A DNA stretch of 7,672 nucleotides. Origin: Deferribacteraceae bacterium UBA1873. GTDB lineage: Bacteria > Chrysiogenota > Deferribacteres > Deferribacterales > Flexistipitaceae. This document shows positions 1 to 6,377 of this stretch, one piece after another (positions within the stretch are counted from its first letter, which is position 1; the number at the start of each line of letters is the position of its first letter). Made by a program: the position numbers and the translations under genes. Location of the stretch: contig DDHP01000046.1 of NCBI GenBank assembly GCA_002338145.1, forward strand, positions 1 to 7,672, written 5' to 3'. Below the pieces are notes generated by a model, which was given only the letters and a program-made list of their open reading frames with translations, was not told where the DNA came from and searched no databases.

Positions 1-10
1 AAGTGGAACC

Positions 11-88
11 GAGGAATCTCTTGTCAAACAGCGTCTGAGATCTCTCCGCTTCACTTCGTTCCGGTCGAGATGACAAAAAACTGTCACC
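11..88. repeat. Dispersed palindromic repeat, copy 1
   Basis: Positions 37-75 are a 39-base unit that occurs again, identical, at 2262-2300. The bases before it (GAGGAATCTCTTGTCAAA, 11-28) resemble 2237-2253, and the bases after it (TGACA, six bases, TGTCA at 71-86) recur at 2206-2221. The tail GCCCTGTTAAATGACCTT (92-109) is nearly the same as 2322-2339, so the similarity runs past the unit itself. The unit is a near-palindrome bounded by TCTC and GAGA. Units of this look are, to my knowledge, scattered between genes of many unrelated bacteria, but I cannot search for them here. No gene lies in 1-156. Confidence 0.8.
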
Positions 89-156
89 TTTGCCCTGTTA
101 AATGACCTTTGATCTACTGTGCAGAGTTTCATAACCTATTGGCAGTAAAATAACTA

Positions 157-522
157 CTATTTTTTAAAATTTTTTGTAGGCAGTGAAATTAAATAATATG
201 TCACACCGATGGCCACCAAAAACAGTATTATTCTGACTATAGAAAGTGGAACAAGATAAAATGAAATGCCAATGGTTACCCATAAAAGAAGGATTGCTTT
301 TGCTTTTGATTTAACAGGAATCCCATCTCCTGAGCGGTAATCCCTGATGTAGCCGCCTAATAACCTGTGATTAACAAGCCAGCTGTAAAACCTGTCGGAA
401 CTTTTGCTGAAACAAAAAGCTGCAAGCAAAAGCAGCGGTACAGTGGGAACCACGGGAAGAAAAATTCCCAAAAACCCCACAGATAAACTCATAAAACCAC
501 AGGCAAGCAAAAATATTTTCAT
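157..522 (-). CDS. DUF454 (YbaN-like) small inner-membrane protein
   Basis: A 121-residue, strongly hydrophobic protein of the DUF454/YbaN family. No biochemical function is established for this family as far as I know. Seen: an N-terminal hydrophobic stretch (about residues 3-37) containing the family-like LPVVPTVPLLLLAAFCFSKS, then the soluble conserved segment WLVNHRLLGGYIRDYRSGDG (residues 48-67) with IPVKSKAK after it. Two further membrane spans cover about 75-92 and 94-113, and the end is lysine-rich. The length matches the family. There is no recognisable Shine-Dalgarno sequence before the ATG at 522, but the family-like N-terminus supports this start. It lies 114 bases downstream of the gene at 637-1878 on the same strand and could be co-transcribed with it, though a separate weak promoter in the gap is possible. 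Family assignment is firm; role is unknown. Confidence 0.88.
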   Translation of the reverse strand: MKIFLLACGFMSLSVGFLGIFLPVVPTVPLLLLAAFCFSKSSDRFYSWLVNHRLLGGYIRDYRSGDGIPVKSKAKAILLLWVTIGISFYLVPLSIVRIILFLVAIGVTYYLISLPTKNFKK

Positions 523-636
523 AGAAATAAGTTAAAACAAAGTAAATTTATTATCAATAAGTTTCGATGGTCTGGTTAACCTTTTCAAAACTACAGAGAA
601 AAGTACAAGCAATTCTTTCAACAGTATTTATTCGAA

Positions 637-1878
637 TTATTCAAAAACACCTTTGTATGTTTCTTTTAAAATTTTGTTAATCTTTTTTAAGTCATATTCA
701 TTCTCTTCCACTTCCCCTTCGTCAATCATATCCAGATAACGAATAATTCCACCAATATCTTCTTCCGGAGATGTTCCATATGCGTCAATGCAAACAGGGT
801 AAGTTTTTTCCATATTTTTGTGTGTTTTTAACACTGAAATCTCAAGTAACCAGCTGTCACCAAAATCGTATACATATTTTATTCTACTGCCTTTACGTTT
901 AAAAACTTCAGAAAGAAGGACTTGAGTGCTGTCAATATCCCCATGAAAAGTGTCAGGTCTGGGGTTATACCTTTGTTTATTTTTAATAAATTCGTGCAAA
1001 TGCATATCGTCCCATTCAAAGACATCCTGGATAATGTGATGTAAATAGTCCAAATTGTATCCCGCCGGGACAATAACTATCCGGTAAACTTCCGGATCAG
1101 TGTGCATAAGTTTAATTTTTAATTCAAAAGCCCTTTTATCCTCTGAATCAAATATTGGCTCCTCGTCATGTTCAAATCCAAAATCAAATTCATCCTCATC
1201 TTCGTCATAATAATCCTCTTCGAGCTCAAAACCATCCTTGGACATAACAGTAAAAACATTTGCCATGACAATTGCGTTAACCATAAATGTACAAGCTTTT
1301 TCTATAATTGTATGGTATTCCTTTTCTGTGATTTTATCTTTGGGTAAATTATCTTTGTAATCCTCTAACTCTTCCTTTAAATAATCAGTAAAATTAAACA
1401 ACTGACCCATCTCAGGAGAATCATTCGATATTTCATTAATCAGATTCCCAAATTTGTTTCTCAAAGCACTCATGGCACCAATAGCCGTATTTAATAATAA
1501 TTCAAGAAATTCTTTTTTGCTTAGTGTATTATAATCTTTCAAAAGTGTAATCATCTCTTCTATAATCTCATTCATTCCATCCAATGCATCATCATTACTC
1601 ATTATTTTGTCCAAATTCTTCATCATTTTATCAATAAAACCCATAAACTCTTCATAAAAAGGATCCAACACTCTGATATCTCTTCTCTTATCCGCTTCTA
1701 ACGCATTAACTTTATTCGGCAAATAAGTGTTACAAAACTCTTGAGCTTCTTCCTCACTTCCGGGAGAGGCTGCCAACACAAATAAAATATTTAAAGCCTC
1801 TCTGGCTATGTCACTGTCATATTTTTTCAATTCCTCTTGAACCCTTTTAAAGTTAGTTTCTTTCATAACATACCCCAT
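637..1878 (-). CDS. Plasmid pRiA4b ORF-3-like domain protein with helical N-terminal region
   Basis: A 413-residue protein with no signal peptide or membrane span, so probably cytoplasmic. The C-terminal part (about residues 249-405) matches the plasmid pRiA4b ORF-3-like family: FELKIKL at its start, DMHLHEF (291-297), YVYDFGDSW (335-343) and TSPEEDIGG (369-377). This domain is widespread on chromosomes as well as plasmids and its activity is not established. Residues 1-213 are predicted mostly helical and match nothing I recognise. An acidic linker (about 215-247), rich in Asp and Glu, joins the two parts. Two starts are possible: ATG at 1878, with no ribosome site, or ATG at 1866 (Met5), preceded by GGGG at 5-8 bases, which I slightly prefer. 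Composition matches the neighbouring genes and nothing shows recent plasmid transfer. Confidence 0.82.
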   Translation of the reverse strand: MGYVMKETNFKRVQEELKKYDSDIAREALNILFVLAASPGSEEEAQEFCNTYLPNKVNALEADKRRDIRVLDPFYEEFMGFIDKMMKNLDKIMSNDDALDGMNEIIEEMITLLKDYNTLSKKEFLELLLNTAIGAMSALRNKFGNLINEISNDSPEMGQLFNFTDYLKEELEDYKDNLPKDKITEKEYHTIIEKACTFMVNAIVMANVFTVMSKDGFELEEDYYDEDEDEFDFGFEHDEEPIFDSEDKRAFELKIKLMHTDPEVYRIVIVPAGYNLDYLHHIIQDVFEWDDMHLHEFIKNKQRYNPRPDTFHGDIDSTQVLLSEVFKRKGSRIKYVYDFGDSWLLEISVLKTHKNMEKTYPVCIDAYGTSPEEDIGGIIRYLDMIDEGEVEENEYDLKKINKILKETYKGVFE

Positions 1879-2141
1879 TATTCAAAATTTTATAGCAAAG
1901 GCATACTATAAGATAATTTTTAATTCCAGTAAAAAAACAATATAAATTTATCAAGCCATTAAAATCGTATAATTGGTTATAATTTCTTTTCAATAGTATT
2001 TCTGTGAGCCTGCTTAGTCAAACTTTTCTCTTATGAATCCTTTAAATAAACACCCCACTTAGTTCCCATCCGCAAAGTCACTACATTCTTAAATTGATAA
2101 GCATAATTACATATTTATTTAGCATATAGCATTAAGCAAAA
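1879..2141. other. Intergenic, no gene seen
   Basis: AT-rich sequence upstream of the minus-strand gene that starts at 1878. Read on the minus strand, TATAAAAT (about 1889-1896) close to the start could belong to a promoter, but no convincing -35 hexamer accompanies it. No ORF with a ribosome site and no strong hairpin was found. Confidence 0.5.
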
Positions 2142-2253
2142 GAGATCTCTCCACTCCATCGAGCACCAAGCACATAAACATTTATGTGCTCGGTTACGGT
2201 CGAGATGACAAAAAACTGTCACCTCGAGCGTAGTCGAGAGGTCTCTTGTCAAA
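2142..2253. repeat. Repeat cluster: hairpin-bearing variant unit plus a second unit type
   Basis: The unit at 2142-2210 begins and ends like the 39-base unit (GAGATCTCTCC at the left, CGGTCGAGATGACA at the right), but its middle is replaced by a hairpin module at 2158-2194. That module has AGCACATAAA facing TTTATGTGCT. A second unit type follows (2216-2251), centred on CTCGA-GCGTAG-TCGAG at 2223-2238, with TGTCA at both ends (2218-2222 and 2247-2251). A short ORF across this block on the minus strand consists only of repeat sequence and is not a gene. Confidence 0.8.
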
Positions 2254-2261
2254 TATAGATA

Positions 2262-2380
2262 GAGATCTCTCCGCTTCACTTCGTTCCGGTCGAGATGACA
2301 CATTTGATACTTTTCACCCCTGCCCTGCTAAATGACCTTCGCTCTATCAGCTTCGCTGATATTTAACAGGGCGAGCGAAG
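2262..2380. repeat. Dispersed repeat, copy 2, with a complete downstream hairpin
   Basis: Positions 2262-2300 are identical to 37-75. Downstream, GCCCTGCTAAAT (2322-2333) faces ATTTAACAGGGC (2361-2372): a 12-base stem with one mismatch, which is a G-T wobble in the opposite strand. Nested inside is TATCAGC-TTC-GCTGATA (2345-2361). CTTCGCTC (2338-2345) could instead pair with GAGCGAAG (2373-2380), so two exclusive folds are possible. Copy 1 near the left edge has only the first arm of this hairpin (92-103) and lacks the second arm. Confidence 0.78.
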
Positions 2381-2694
2381 CCTAGGGATCTATGTATATA
2401 TATTAACAATTTCTGCGTTTCTGCTTAAAATTTATAATAGCTCAATTACTCAAAACTTTCCAACAAATAACTTTGTTAAAATGATTGCAGAGAAAAGTAA
2501 AACGTTATATAAGACAAAAAATAGAAAATAGATTTTAATATTTTTACTCGGTATTCGAATCATTTAGGCGCCAATTTTTTTGTTTATGATTATGCAGGGA
2601 ATAATGCTTGACTGGTTAATTCTAAGAGCAAAAATTTAAATGAGGTCTTTTTAAGCATAATAGGTCTTGTTTATAAAATAACAGGAGGTTCTAA
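2381..2694 (+). other. AT-rich leader region of the transporter operon
   Basis: About 310 bases without an ORF that has a ribosome site. It must hold the promoter for the operon beginning at 2695. Seen: a possible promoter at 2485-2513; an isolated TTGACT at 2608 without a fitting -10; a direct repeat AGGTCTT (2643-2649 and 2662-2668, 19 bases apart); and the strong ribosome site AGGAGG at 2683-2688. I recognise no riboswitch or T-box element here. Confidence 0.5.
2485..2513 (+). promoter_or_regulatory. Possible sigma-70-type promoter of the transporter operon
   Basis: TTGCAG (2485-2490), a 17-base spacer and TATAAG (2508-2513). The -10 box is good (5 of 6) and the -35 box weak (3 of 6). Use of it would give a leader of about 175 bases. 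In DNA this AT-rich, chance matches are common. Confidence 0.25.
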
Positions 2695-3981
2695 ATGGAA
2701 AAGAGAAAGTCTTTATTGCGTATGTATTTTAAGTCAAATTTGTTATTAAGAATTTTAATTGGTTTGGTTTTGGGTGCAATTTGCGGCCTTATTTTCGCTG
2801 ACAAGATTATGTGGGTAAAACCTTTTGGTGATTTATTTGTAAGACTTTTGAAAATGATAGTTATACCTGTTGTTGTGACTTCGCTGGTTGTGGGTTCTGC
2901 CAGTATTCATCCTTCAAAGCTTGGTAAGGTTGGTGTTAAAGTTTTGATAATTTACCTTCTCACTTCTGGTTTTGCTGTGGCAATCGGACTTTTTTTTGGA
3001 AATCTTTTTAAACCCGGAAAAGGAATTGATCTTGGTTCAATAGGTGATGGCGTAGCTAAGTCGGTAGAGGCACCAAGTCTTGTGGATACTTTATTGAATA
3101 TTGTGCCTACAAACCCATTTCAAGCAATAATGAATGGTGAAATTCTTCCAATAATCTTTTTTACGATGCTCTTTGGGATTGCCCTTGCTTATTTGAGAGA
3201 CAGTAATGATAACAGAATAAAAAATGCAGCAGAAACAGTATTTAACTTTTTTGATGGCTGTGCAGAAATTATTTACAAGATTGTAAGATGGGTGCTTGAG
3301 TACGCTCCAATAGGTGTTTTTGCCCTTATCTGTGTCGTATTTGCAGAACAGGGTGCAAAAGCTTTCGGACCTCTTGCTTCTGTAACTGCAACGCTTTATG
3401 TGGCTCTGATTGTACATATAATAGTTGTTTACGGAATAATTTTAAAGATTGGTAAATTCCCCTTTGTAAAATTCCTATCAAAATCTAAAGAGGCTATAAT
3501 TACGGCATTTGTTACAAGAAGCAGTAGTGGTACATTACCTGTTACTATGAATGTGGCTGAAAACCAGCTTGGAATTTCTAAAGGTATTTATTCCTTTACA
3601 CTTCCTCTTGGTGCTACAATTAACATGGATGGTACTGCTATTTATCAAGGTGTTTGTATAATGTTTGTAGCTTTCGCAACCGGAATGGATTTGACACTTG
3701 CACAGCAGATCACAGTAATTATCACAGCAGTACTTGCTTCTATAGGGACTGCAGGTGTACCTGGTGCAGGTGCAATTATGTTGTTAATGGTATTAAATTC
3801 AGTAGGTTTTGACCTTTCTTCTTCAAGCAGCCCCGTGGCTCTTGCCTATGCAATGATTCTTGGTGTAGATGCATTGCTTGATATGGGCAGGACAGCTCTT
3901 AATGTTACAGGTGATTTGATGTGTACTGCAACTGTTGCTAAACTTGAGAACGAAATTGATATGAAAGTGATGGAACGTTAA
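2695..3981 (+). CDS. Dicarboxylate/amino acid:cation symporter (GltP/GltPh family), probably glutamate/aspartate
   Basis: A 428-residue integral membrane transporter of the DAACS (SLC1-like) family, expected to import an acidic amino acid with sodium ions or protons. Seen: the serine-rich HP1 tip RSSSGTLP (275-282), the sodium-site motif NMDGT (310-314, the same numbers as in GltPh), the HP2 tip GVPGAG (354-359), and the TM8 binding motif DMGRTALNVTGD (396-407). In GltPh the equivalents are D394, R397, T398, N401 and D405; here D396, R399, T400, N403 and D407 are all kept. Arg399 fits an acidic side chain. Asp396, which contacts the substrate amino group in GltPh, argues for an amino acid rather than a C4-dicarboxylate of the DctA type. 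Length is full. AGGAGG lies six bases before the ATG. It is the first gene of a three-gene operon and shares one base with the next gene. Confidence 0.95.
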   Translation: MEKRKSLLRMYFKSNLLLRILIGLVLGAICGLIFADKIMWVKPFGDLFVRLLKMIVIPVVVTSLVVGSASIHPSKLGKVGVKVLIIYLLTSGFAVAIGLFFGNLFKPGKGIDLGSIGDGVAKSVEAPSLVDTLLNIVPTNPFQAIMNGEILPIIFFTMLFGIALAYLRDSNDNRIKNAAETVFNFFDGCAEIIYKIVRWVLEYAPIGVFALICVVFAEQGAKAFGPLASVTATLYVALIVHIIVVYGIILKIGKFPFVKFLSKSKEAIITAFVTRSSSGTLPVTMNVAENQLGISKGIYSFTLPLGATINMDGTAIYQGVCIMFVAFATGMDLTLAQQITVIITAVLASIGTAGVPGAGAIMLLMVLNSVGFDLSSSSSPVALAYAMILGVDALLDMGRTALNVTGDLMCTATVAKLENEIDMKVMER

Positions 3982-4673
3982 TGAAGAGACTTGGAGTTAT
4001 TGGTGGCATGGGTCCGGAGGCAACTTCGGACCTATTTTTAAAAATTATAAAAAACACGCCTGCAAAAAATGACCAGGAGCATATTCCGATAGTTATTGAT
4101 AATTATCCCCAAATACCTGACAGAACAGCATTTTTAAAAGGCTTAGGAGAATCTCCGCTTCCTTTTTTGCTGGAATCTGTCACAAGACTTGAAAAGTGCG
4201 AAGTTGATTACCTGTGTATGCCCTGCAATACCGCGCATTATTTTGTAAATGAAATAAGGGAATATACTGATATACCTTTTTTAAGTATTGTTGAATCAAC
4301 GTTGGAAGCTATAATTTCCAACGGTAAGAAATACAAGAAAATAGGATTAATAACTACTGATGGTACACTTATAGGAAAAATTTATCATAAGGTTTTTGAA
4401 AAAAAGAATATTGAAATAAAGGATTTTGATAAAGATATTCAGCGAAATATTATGGACTGTATTTATCTTGTTAAGGCAGGTGAAAAAGATAAAGCAGCAG
4501 AAATATTTGCTAAAACGTATTCTGAAATAATTGACAACGGTTTTGAATGCCTGATAGCCGGCTGCACAGAAATTCCGGTTTTACTTCCATTTGTGGACTT
4601 GTCTTTAGCTGATGTATATGATGCTACAGAATTACTTGCCCAAAAAGCTGTGAGTGTCTGTTTAAAGGGGTGA
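3981..4673 (+). CDS. Aspartate/glutamate racemase family protein
   Basis: A 230-residue cytosolic enzyme of the PLP-independent Asp/Glu/hydantoin racemase superfamily, which interconverts L- and D-aspartate or glutamate with two cysteines acting as acid and base. Seen: GGMGPEAT (8-15), PDRT (46-49), the first catalytic Cys82 in MPCNTAH (80-86), and the second, Cys195, in AGCTEIPV (193-200). The cysteine positions closely match the archaeal aspartate racemase pattern (about 82 and 194). Both key residues are present and the length is normal, so it should be active. It starts within the stop codon of the transporter gene (TAATG), with only a weak ribosome site, so translation is probably coupled. 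Aspartate, glutamate or a broader substrate range (RacX/YgeA-like) cannot be told apart by eye. Its role could be feeding on imported D-amino acids or supplying D-amino acids for the wall. Confidence 0.92.
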   Translation: MKRLGVIGGMGPEATSDLFLKIIKNTPAKNDQEHIPIVIDNYPQIPDRTAFLKGLGESPLPFLLESVTRLEKCEVDYLCMPCNTAHYFVNEIREYTDIPFLSIVESTLEAIISNGKKYKKIGLITTDGTLIGKIYHKVFEKKNIEIKDFDKDIQRNIMDCIYLVKAGEKDKAAEIFAKTYSEIIDNGFECLIAGCTEIPVLLPFVDLSLADVYDATELLAQKAVSVCLKG

Positions 4674-4677
4674 TGGA

Positions 4678-5772
4678 ATGTATAGATTAAAGTGTTATTC
4701 ATGCGGTAAAGAGTATGATATTAATGAGCCTTTGTGGAAATGTGAGTGTGGTGGCTTTTTTAATATAGTTAGCGATATTACATTGGATTTTAATGCTTTA
4801 GATAAAAATGTCTTTGGTCTCTGGAGATACCAAAGGTTTATTCCTGTGTTTTCCAGGGAATCGATAGTATCTTTTGGAGAGTGTTTTACCCCTTTGGTTA
4901 AAGAGGCAATATGGGGCAAAGATGTTTTTTTAAAGCTTGATTATCTTTTCCCTTCAGGCTCTTACAAGGACAGAGGCTCTACTGTGTTAATTAGCAAAGT
5001 AAAGGAATGCGGAATAGATAAGATTGTAGAAGATTCCTCAGGAAATGCCGGTGCATCTGTAGCAATGTACGCTGCAAAGGCAAAAATTGAAGCTGATATA
5101 TATATTCCTGCTTCTCCATCAAAAGGTAAACTCGTACAGGTTAGGGCGTTTGGTGCAAATTTAAGGCTTATAGATGGGGACAGACAAAAAACAAGTGAAG
5201 CTATTTTACATGCTGCTGAAAGTACGTATTACGCCAGCCATGTGTACAATCCATTTTTCTTTGAGGGTACTAAGACATTTATTTTTGAAATTTTTGAACA
5301 GTTGGAAAATAATCTACCCGATAATATTATTATTCCTGTTGGTAACGGCACACTTTTGATTGGCACCTATATCGCATGCAAACAGCTTATGGGAGGTGGT
5401 TATATTGATAAATTTCCAAGATTCATATGTGTCCAGTCAGAAAACTGTGCACCTTTAACTGAACTGCTTTACAATGAAAGAACAACTTATTCAGACACGT
5501 TAGCTGAGGGGATAGCTATAAAAAATCCTTTAAGACTCAACCAAATGGGCGAAATAATTAAAGAAACAGGTGGTGAGGTTATTACAGTTTCTGACCAAGA
5601 AATCAGAGATAGTTTAATAGAAATTATGAAATTGGGATATTATATCGAGCCCACATCTGCTGCAGCAATAGCTGCAATAAATAAAATTGAGCTGACCGGA
5701 AGTACGGTAGTTGAACTTACAGGAAGTGGTCTAAAGGCAAATGAAAAGATTTTTCACCTGTTGCACGATTAG
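4678..5772 (+). CDS. Threonine synthase-like PLP-dependent enzyme (fold type II)
   Basis: A 364-residue enzyme related to threonine synthase. Seen: a small N-terminal zinc-ribbon-like part with CYSC and CEC (Cys6, Cys9, Cys22, Cys24); the PLP lysine Lys97 in SGSYKDRG (93-100); the substrate loop SSGNAG (120-125); the phosphate-binding loop PVGNGT (220-225); and ELTGSGLK (346-353) near the end, where threonine synthases have a similar TGxGLK segment. Length fits the short threonine synthases. The context is unusual: it sits with an acidic amino acid transporter and a racemase, not with homoserine genes. It may therefore be a true ThrC or a lyase, dehydratase or cysteate-synthase-like relative acting on an amino acid linked to aspartate or glutamate. 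The ribosome site GGGGTGAT (4667-4674) overlaps the stop codon of the racemase gene. No convincing terminator follows. Confidence 0.9.
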   Translation: MYRLKCYSCGKEYDINEPLWKCECGGFFNIVSDITLDFNALDKNVFGLWRYQRFIPVFSRESIVSFGECFTPLVKEAIWGKDVFLKLDYLFPSGSYKDRGSTVLISKVKECGIDKIVEDSSGNAGASVAMYAAKAKIEADIYIPASPSKGKLVQVRAFGANLRLIDGDRQKTSEAILHAAESTYYASHVYNPFFFEGTKTFIFEIFEQLENNLPDNIIIPVGNGTLLIGTYIACKQLMGGGYIDKFPRFICVQSENCAPLTELLYNERTTYSDTLAEGIAIKNPLRLNQMGEIIKETGGEVITVSDQEIRDSLIEIMKLGYYIEPTSAAAIAAINKIELTGSTVVELTGSGLKANEKIFHLLHD

Positions 5773-5839
5773 CCTAAAGACCTGAGACCTTTATTTTTAC
5801 CAACTTAGTACGTTTGTATCGTATGTCGATTTAAAAATT

Positions 5840-5988
5840 AATTCTTGAAAGCTTTGAATTAAGCCCCTCCCAACTCTTTGACAGAGTGGGAGTTAAATGC
5901 CTCCCCTAAATTAGGGGAGGTTGCAAATCGAGCACCGAGCACATAAATTCTTATATGCTCAGTGCTTGAATAGGTGGGGTACTTATTC
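5840..5988. repeat. Row of four or five short hairpin repeats
   Basis: No gene lies in 5773-6106. Consecutive inverted repeats fill the middle: AATTC (5840-5844) facing GAATT (5856-5860) around AAAGCTTT; CTCCC-A-ACTCT (5867-5877) facing AGAGTGGGAG (5883-5892), with one bulged A; the 21-base palindrome at 5900-5920; AGCACCGAGCACATAA (5931-5946) facing TTATATGCTCAGTGCT (5951-5966), with 14 of 16 positions paired; and GAATAGGT (5968-5975) facing ACTTATTC (5981-5988), with one wobble. None has a T-run, so they do not look like standard intrinsic terminators. A 60-codon minus-strand ORF over this block is made of repeat sequence only. Confidence 0.85.
5900..5920. repeat. Perfect palindrome CCTCCCCTAA-A-TTAGGGGAGG
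   Basis: Ten perfectly paired bases on each side of a single central A (5910). It is the strongest single inverted repeat in the window. I have seen similar CCTCCCCTAA-type palindromes between genes in many bacterial genomes, but that is from memory. It could stabilise or end the message of the upstream operon. Confidence 0.85.
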
Positions 5989-6072
5989 AAAGGACTCAAA
6001 ATATATTTTTGCCGTATTTCCTGGATTATCGAAAATCTCATATTAGTTTTCTGAAATTTTTTGTCTTTTTTC

Positions 6073-6101
6073 TTGAAAGGAAAACATAAGTCTGGTACTC
6101 T
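6073..6101 (+). promoter_or_regulatory. Extended -10 promoter driving the riboswitch-nrdD transcript
   Basis: TTGAAA (6073-6078), a spacer of exactly 17 bases, then TACTCT (6096-6101) preceded by TGG, which gives the TGn extended -10 signature. The start of transcription predicted about seven bases after the -10 box falls at 6107-6108, exactly where the riboswitch P1 helix begins. That agreement is the main support, because the -10 hexamer itself matches the consensus at only three positions. Confidence 0.55.
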
Positions 6102-6106
6102 TTAAT

Positions 6107-6303
6107 CAGGTTAGGGAAACCGGTGAAAAGCCGGTGCTGCCCCCGCAACTGTAAGCCGGACGAAAGCCGTTTTTGGCCACTGCCCCGCCACAAATTTGCT
6201 TTATAACAATTTTGGGGCGTGATGGGAAGGTCGGTTAGTAGGTTTTCTGTTCTGTCTGTCTTCAGGCAAACAGAAGAGATGGCAAGCCAGGATATCTAAC
6301 CTC
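6107..6303 (+). promoter_or_regulatory. Cobalamin (adenosylcobalamin-type) riboswitch
   Basis: All the usual landmarks occur in order. P1 pairs AGGTTAG (6108-6114) with CTAACCT (6296-6302), seven perfect pairs. A P3-like stem pairs ACCGG (6118-6122) with CCGGT (6131-6135). The conserved core GCTGCCCCCGCAACTGTAA lies at 6136-6154, GCCACTG at 6176-6182, GGGAAGG at 6224-6230, and the B12 box AAGCCAGGATA at 6284-6294. A GCCCC...GGGGC stem lies between GCCACTG and GGGAAGG. A long species-variable hairpin pairs TTCTGTT and TGTCTG (6245-6258) with CAGGCA and AACAGAA (6263-6275). The aptamer appears complete. Cobalamin binding normally turns such genes off. The nearby ribosome site at 6368 suggests control of translation at least of the small ORF; no T-run terminator is visible right after the aptamer. 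Confidence 0.95.
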
Positions 6304-6304
6304 A

Positions 6305-6357
6305 CCGCTGACACCAGTCGGAAAGGCTGGTGAATATATGGGACAAATCCTCAGCGG
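6305..6357 (+). promoter_or_regulatory. Structured RNA motif, copy 1 (unrecognised)
   Basis: Starts two bases after the riboswitch P1 helix. It folds as a compact three-way junction. P1 pairs CCGCTGA (6305-6311) with TCAGCGG (6351-6357). P2 pairs CACCAG (6312-6317) with CTGGTG (6327-6332), extended by T-G and C-G pairs to a GGAAA loop. P3 pairs GGA (6341-6343) with TCC (6348-6350). Only the AATATATG linker (6333-6340) between P2 and P3 is unpaired. It ends 11 bases before the ribosome site of the 42-codon ORF. CCTC (6349-6352) could instead pair with GAGG of that ribosome site, which gives a plausible switch. It may simply be the riboswitch expression platform, but the second copy downstream argues for a distinct element. 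Confidence 0.55.
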
Positions 6358-6377
6358 CAAAATCTACGGAGGGTAGG

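Noticed and set aside
37..2300. Repeat units considered as a CRISPR array
   Set aside because: The units are not regularly spaced, have variable middles and are separated by two genes; no unique spacers of constant length.
2115..2303. 62-codon minus-strand ORF in the repeat block
   Set aside because: It is composed of the palindromic repeat modules, has no ribosome site, and its sequence is explained by the repeats.
2514..2694. A riboswitch in the leader of the transporter operon
   Set aside because: No known conserved core (glutamine, glycine, lysine or T-box type) is recognisable and no strong long stem is present.
3091..3417. 108-codon minus-strand ORF inside the transporter gene
   Set aside because: It is antisense to an unmistakable GltP-family gene, with low-quality, Cys/Tyr/Lys-rich translation and no ribosome site.
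5775..5798. TAAAG...CTTTA followed by five T as a terminator for the amino acid operon
   Set aside because: The stem is only five mostly A-T pairs with a nine-base loop; too weak to call.
5859..6041. 60-codon minus-strand ORF between the PLP enzyme gene and the riboswitch
   Set aside because: It runs through the hairpin repeats and shows no protein-like composition or ribosome site.
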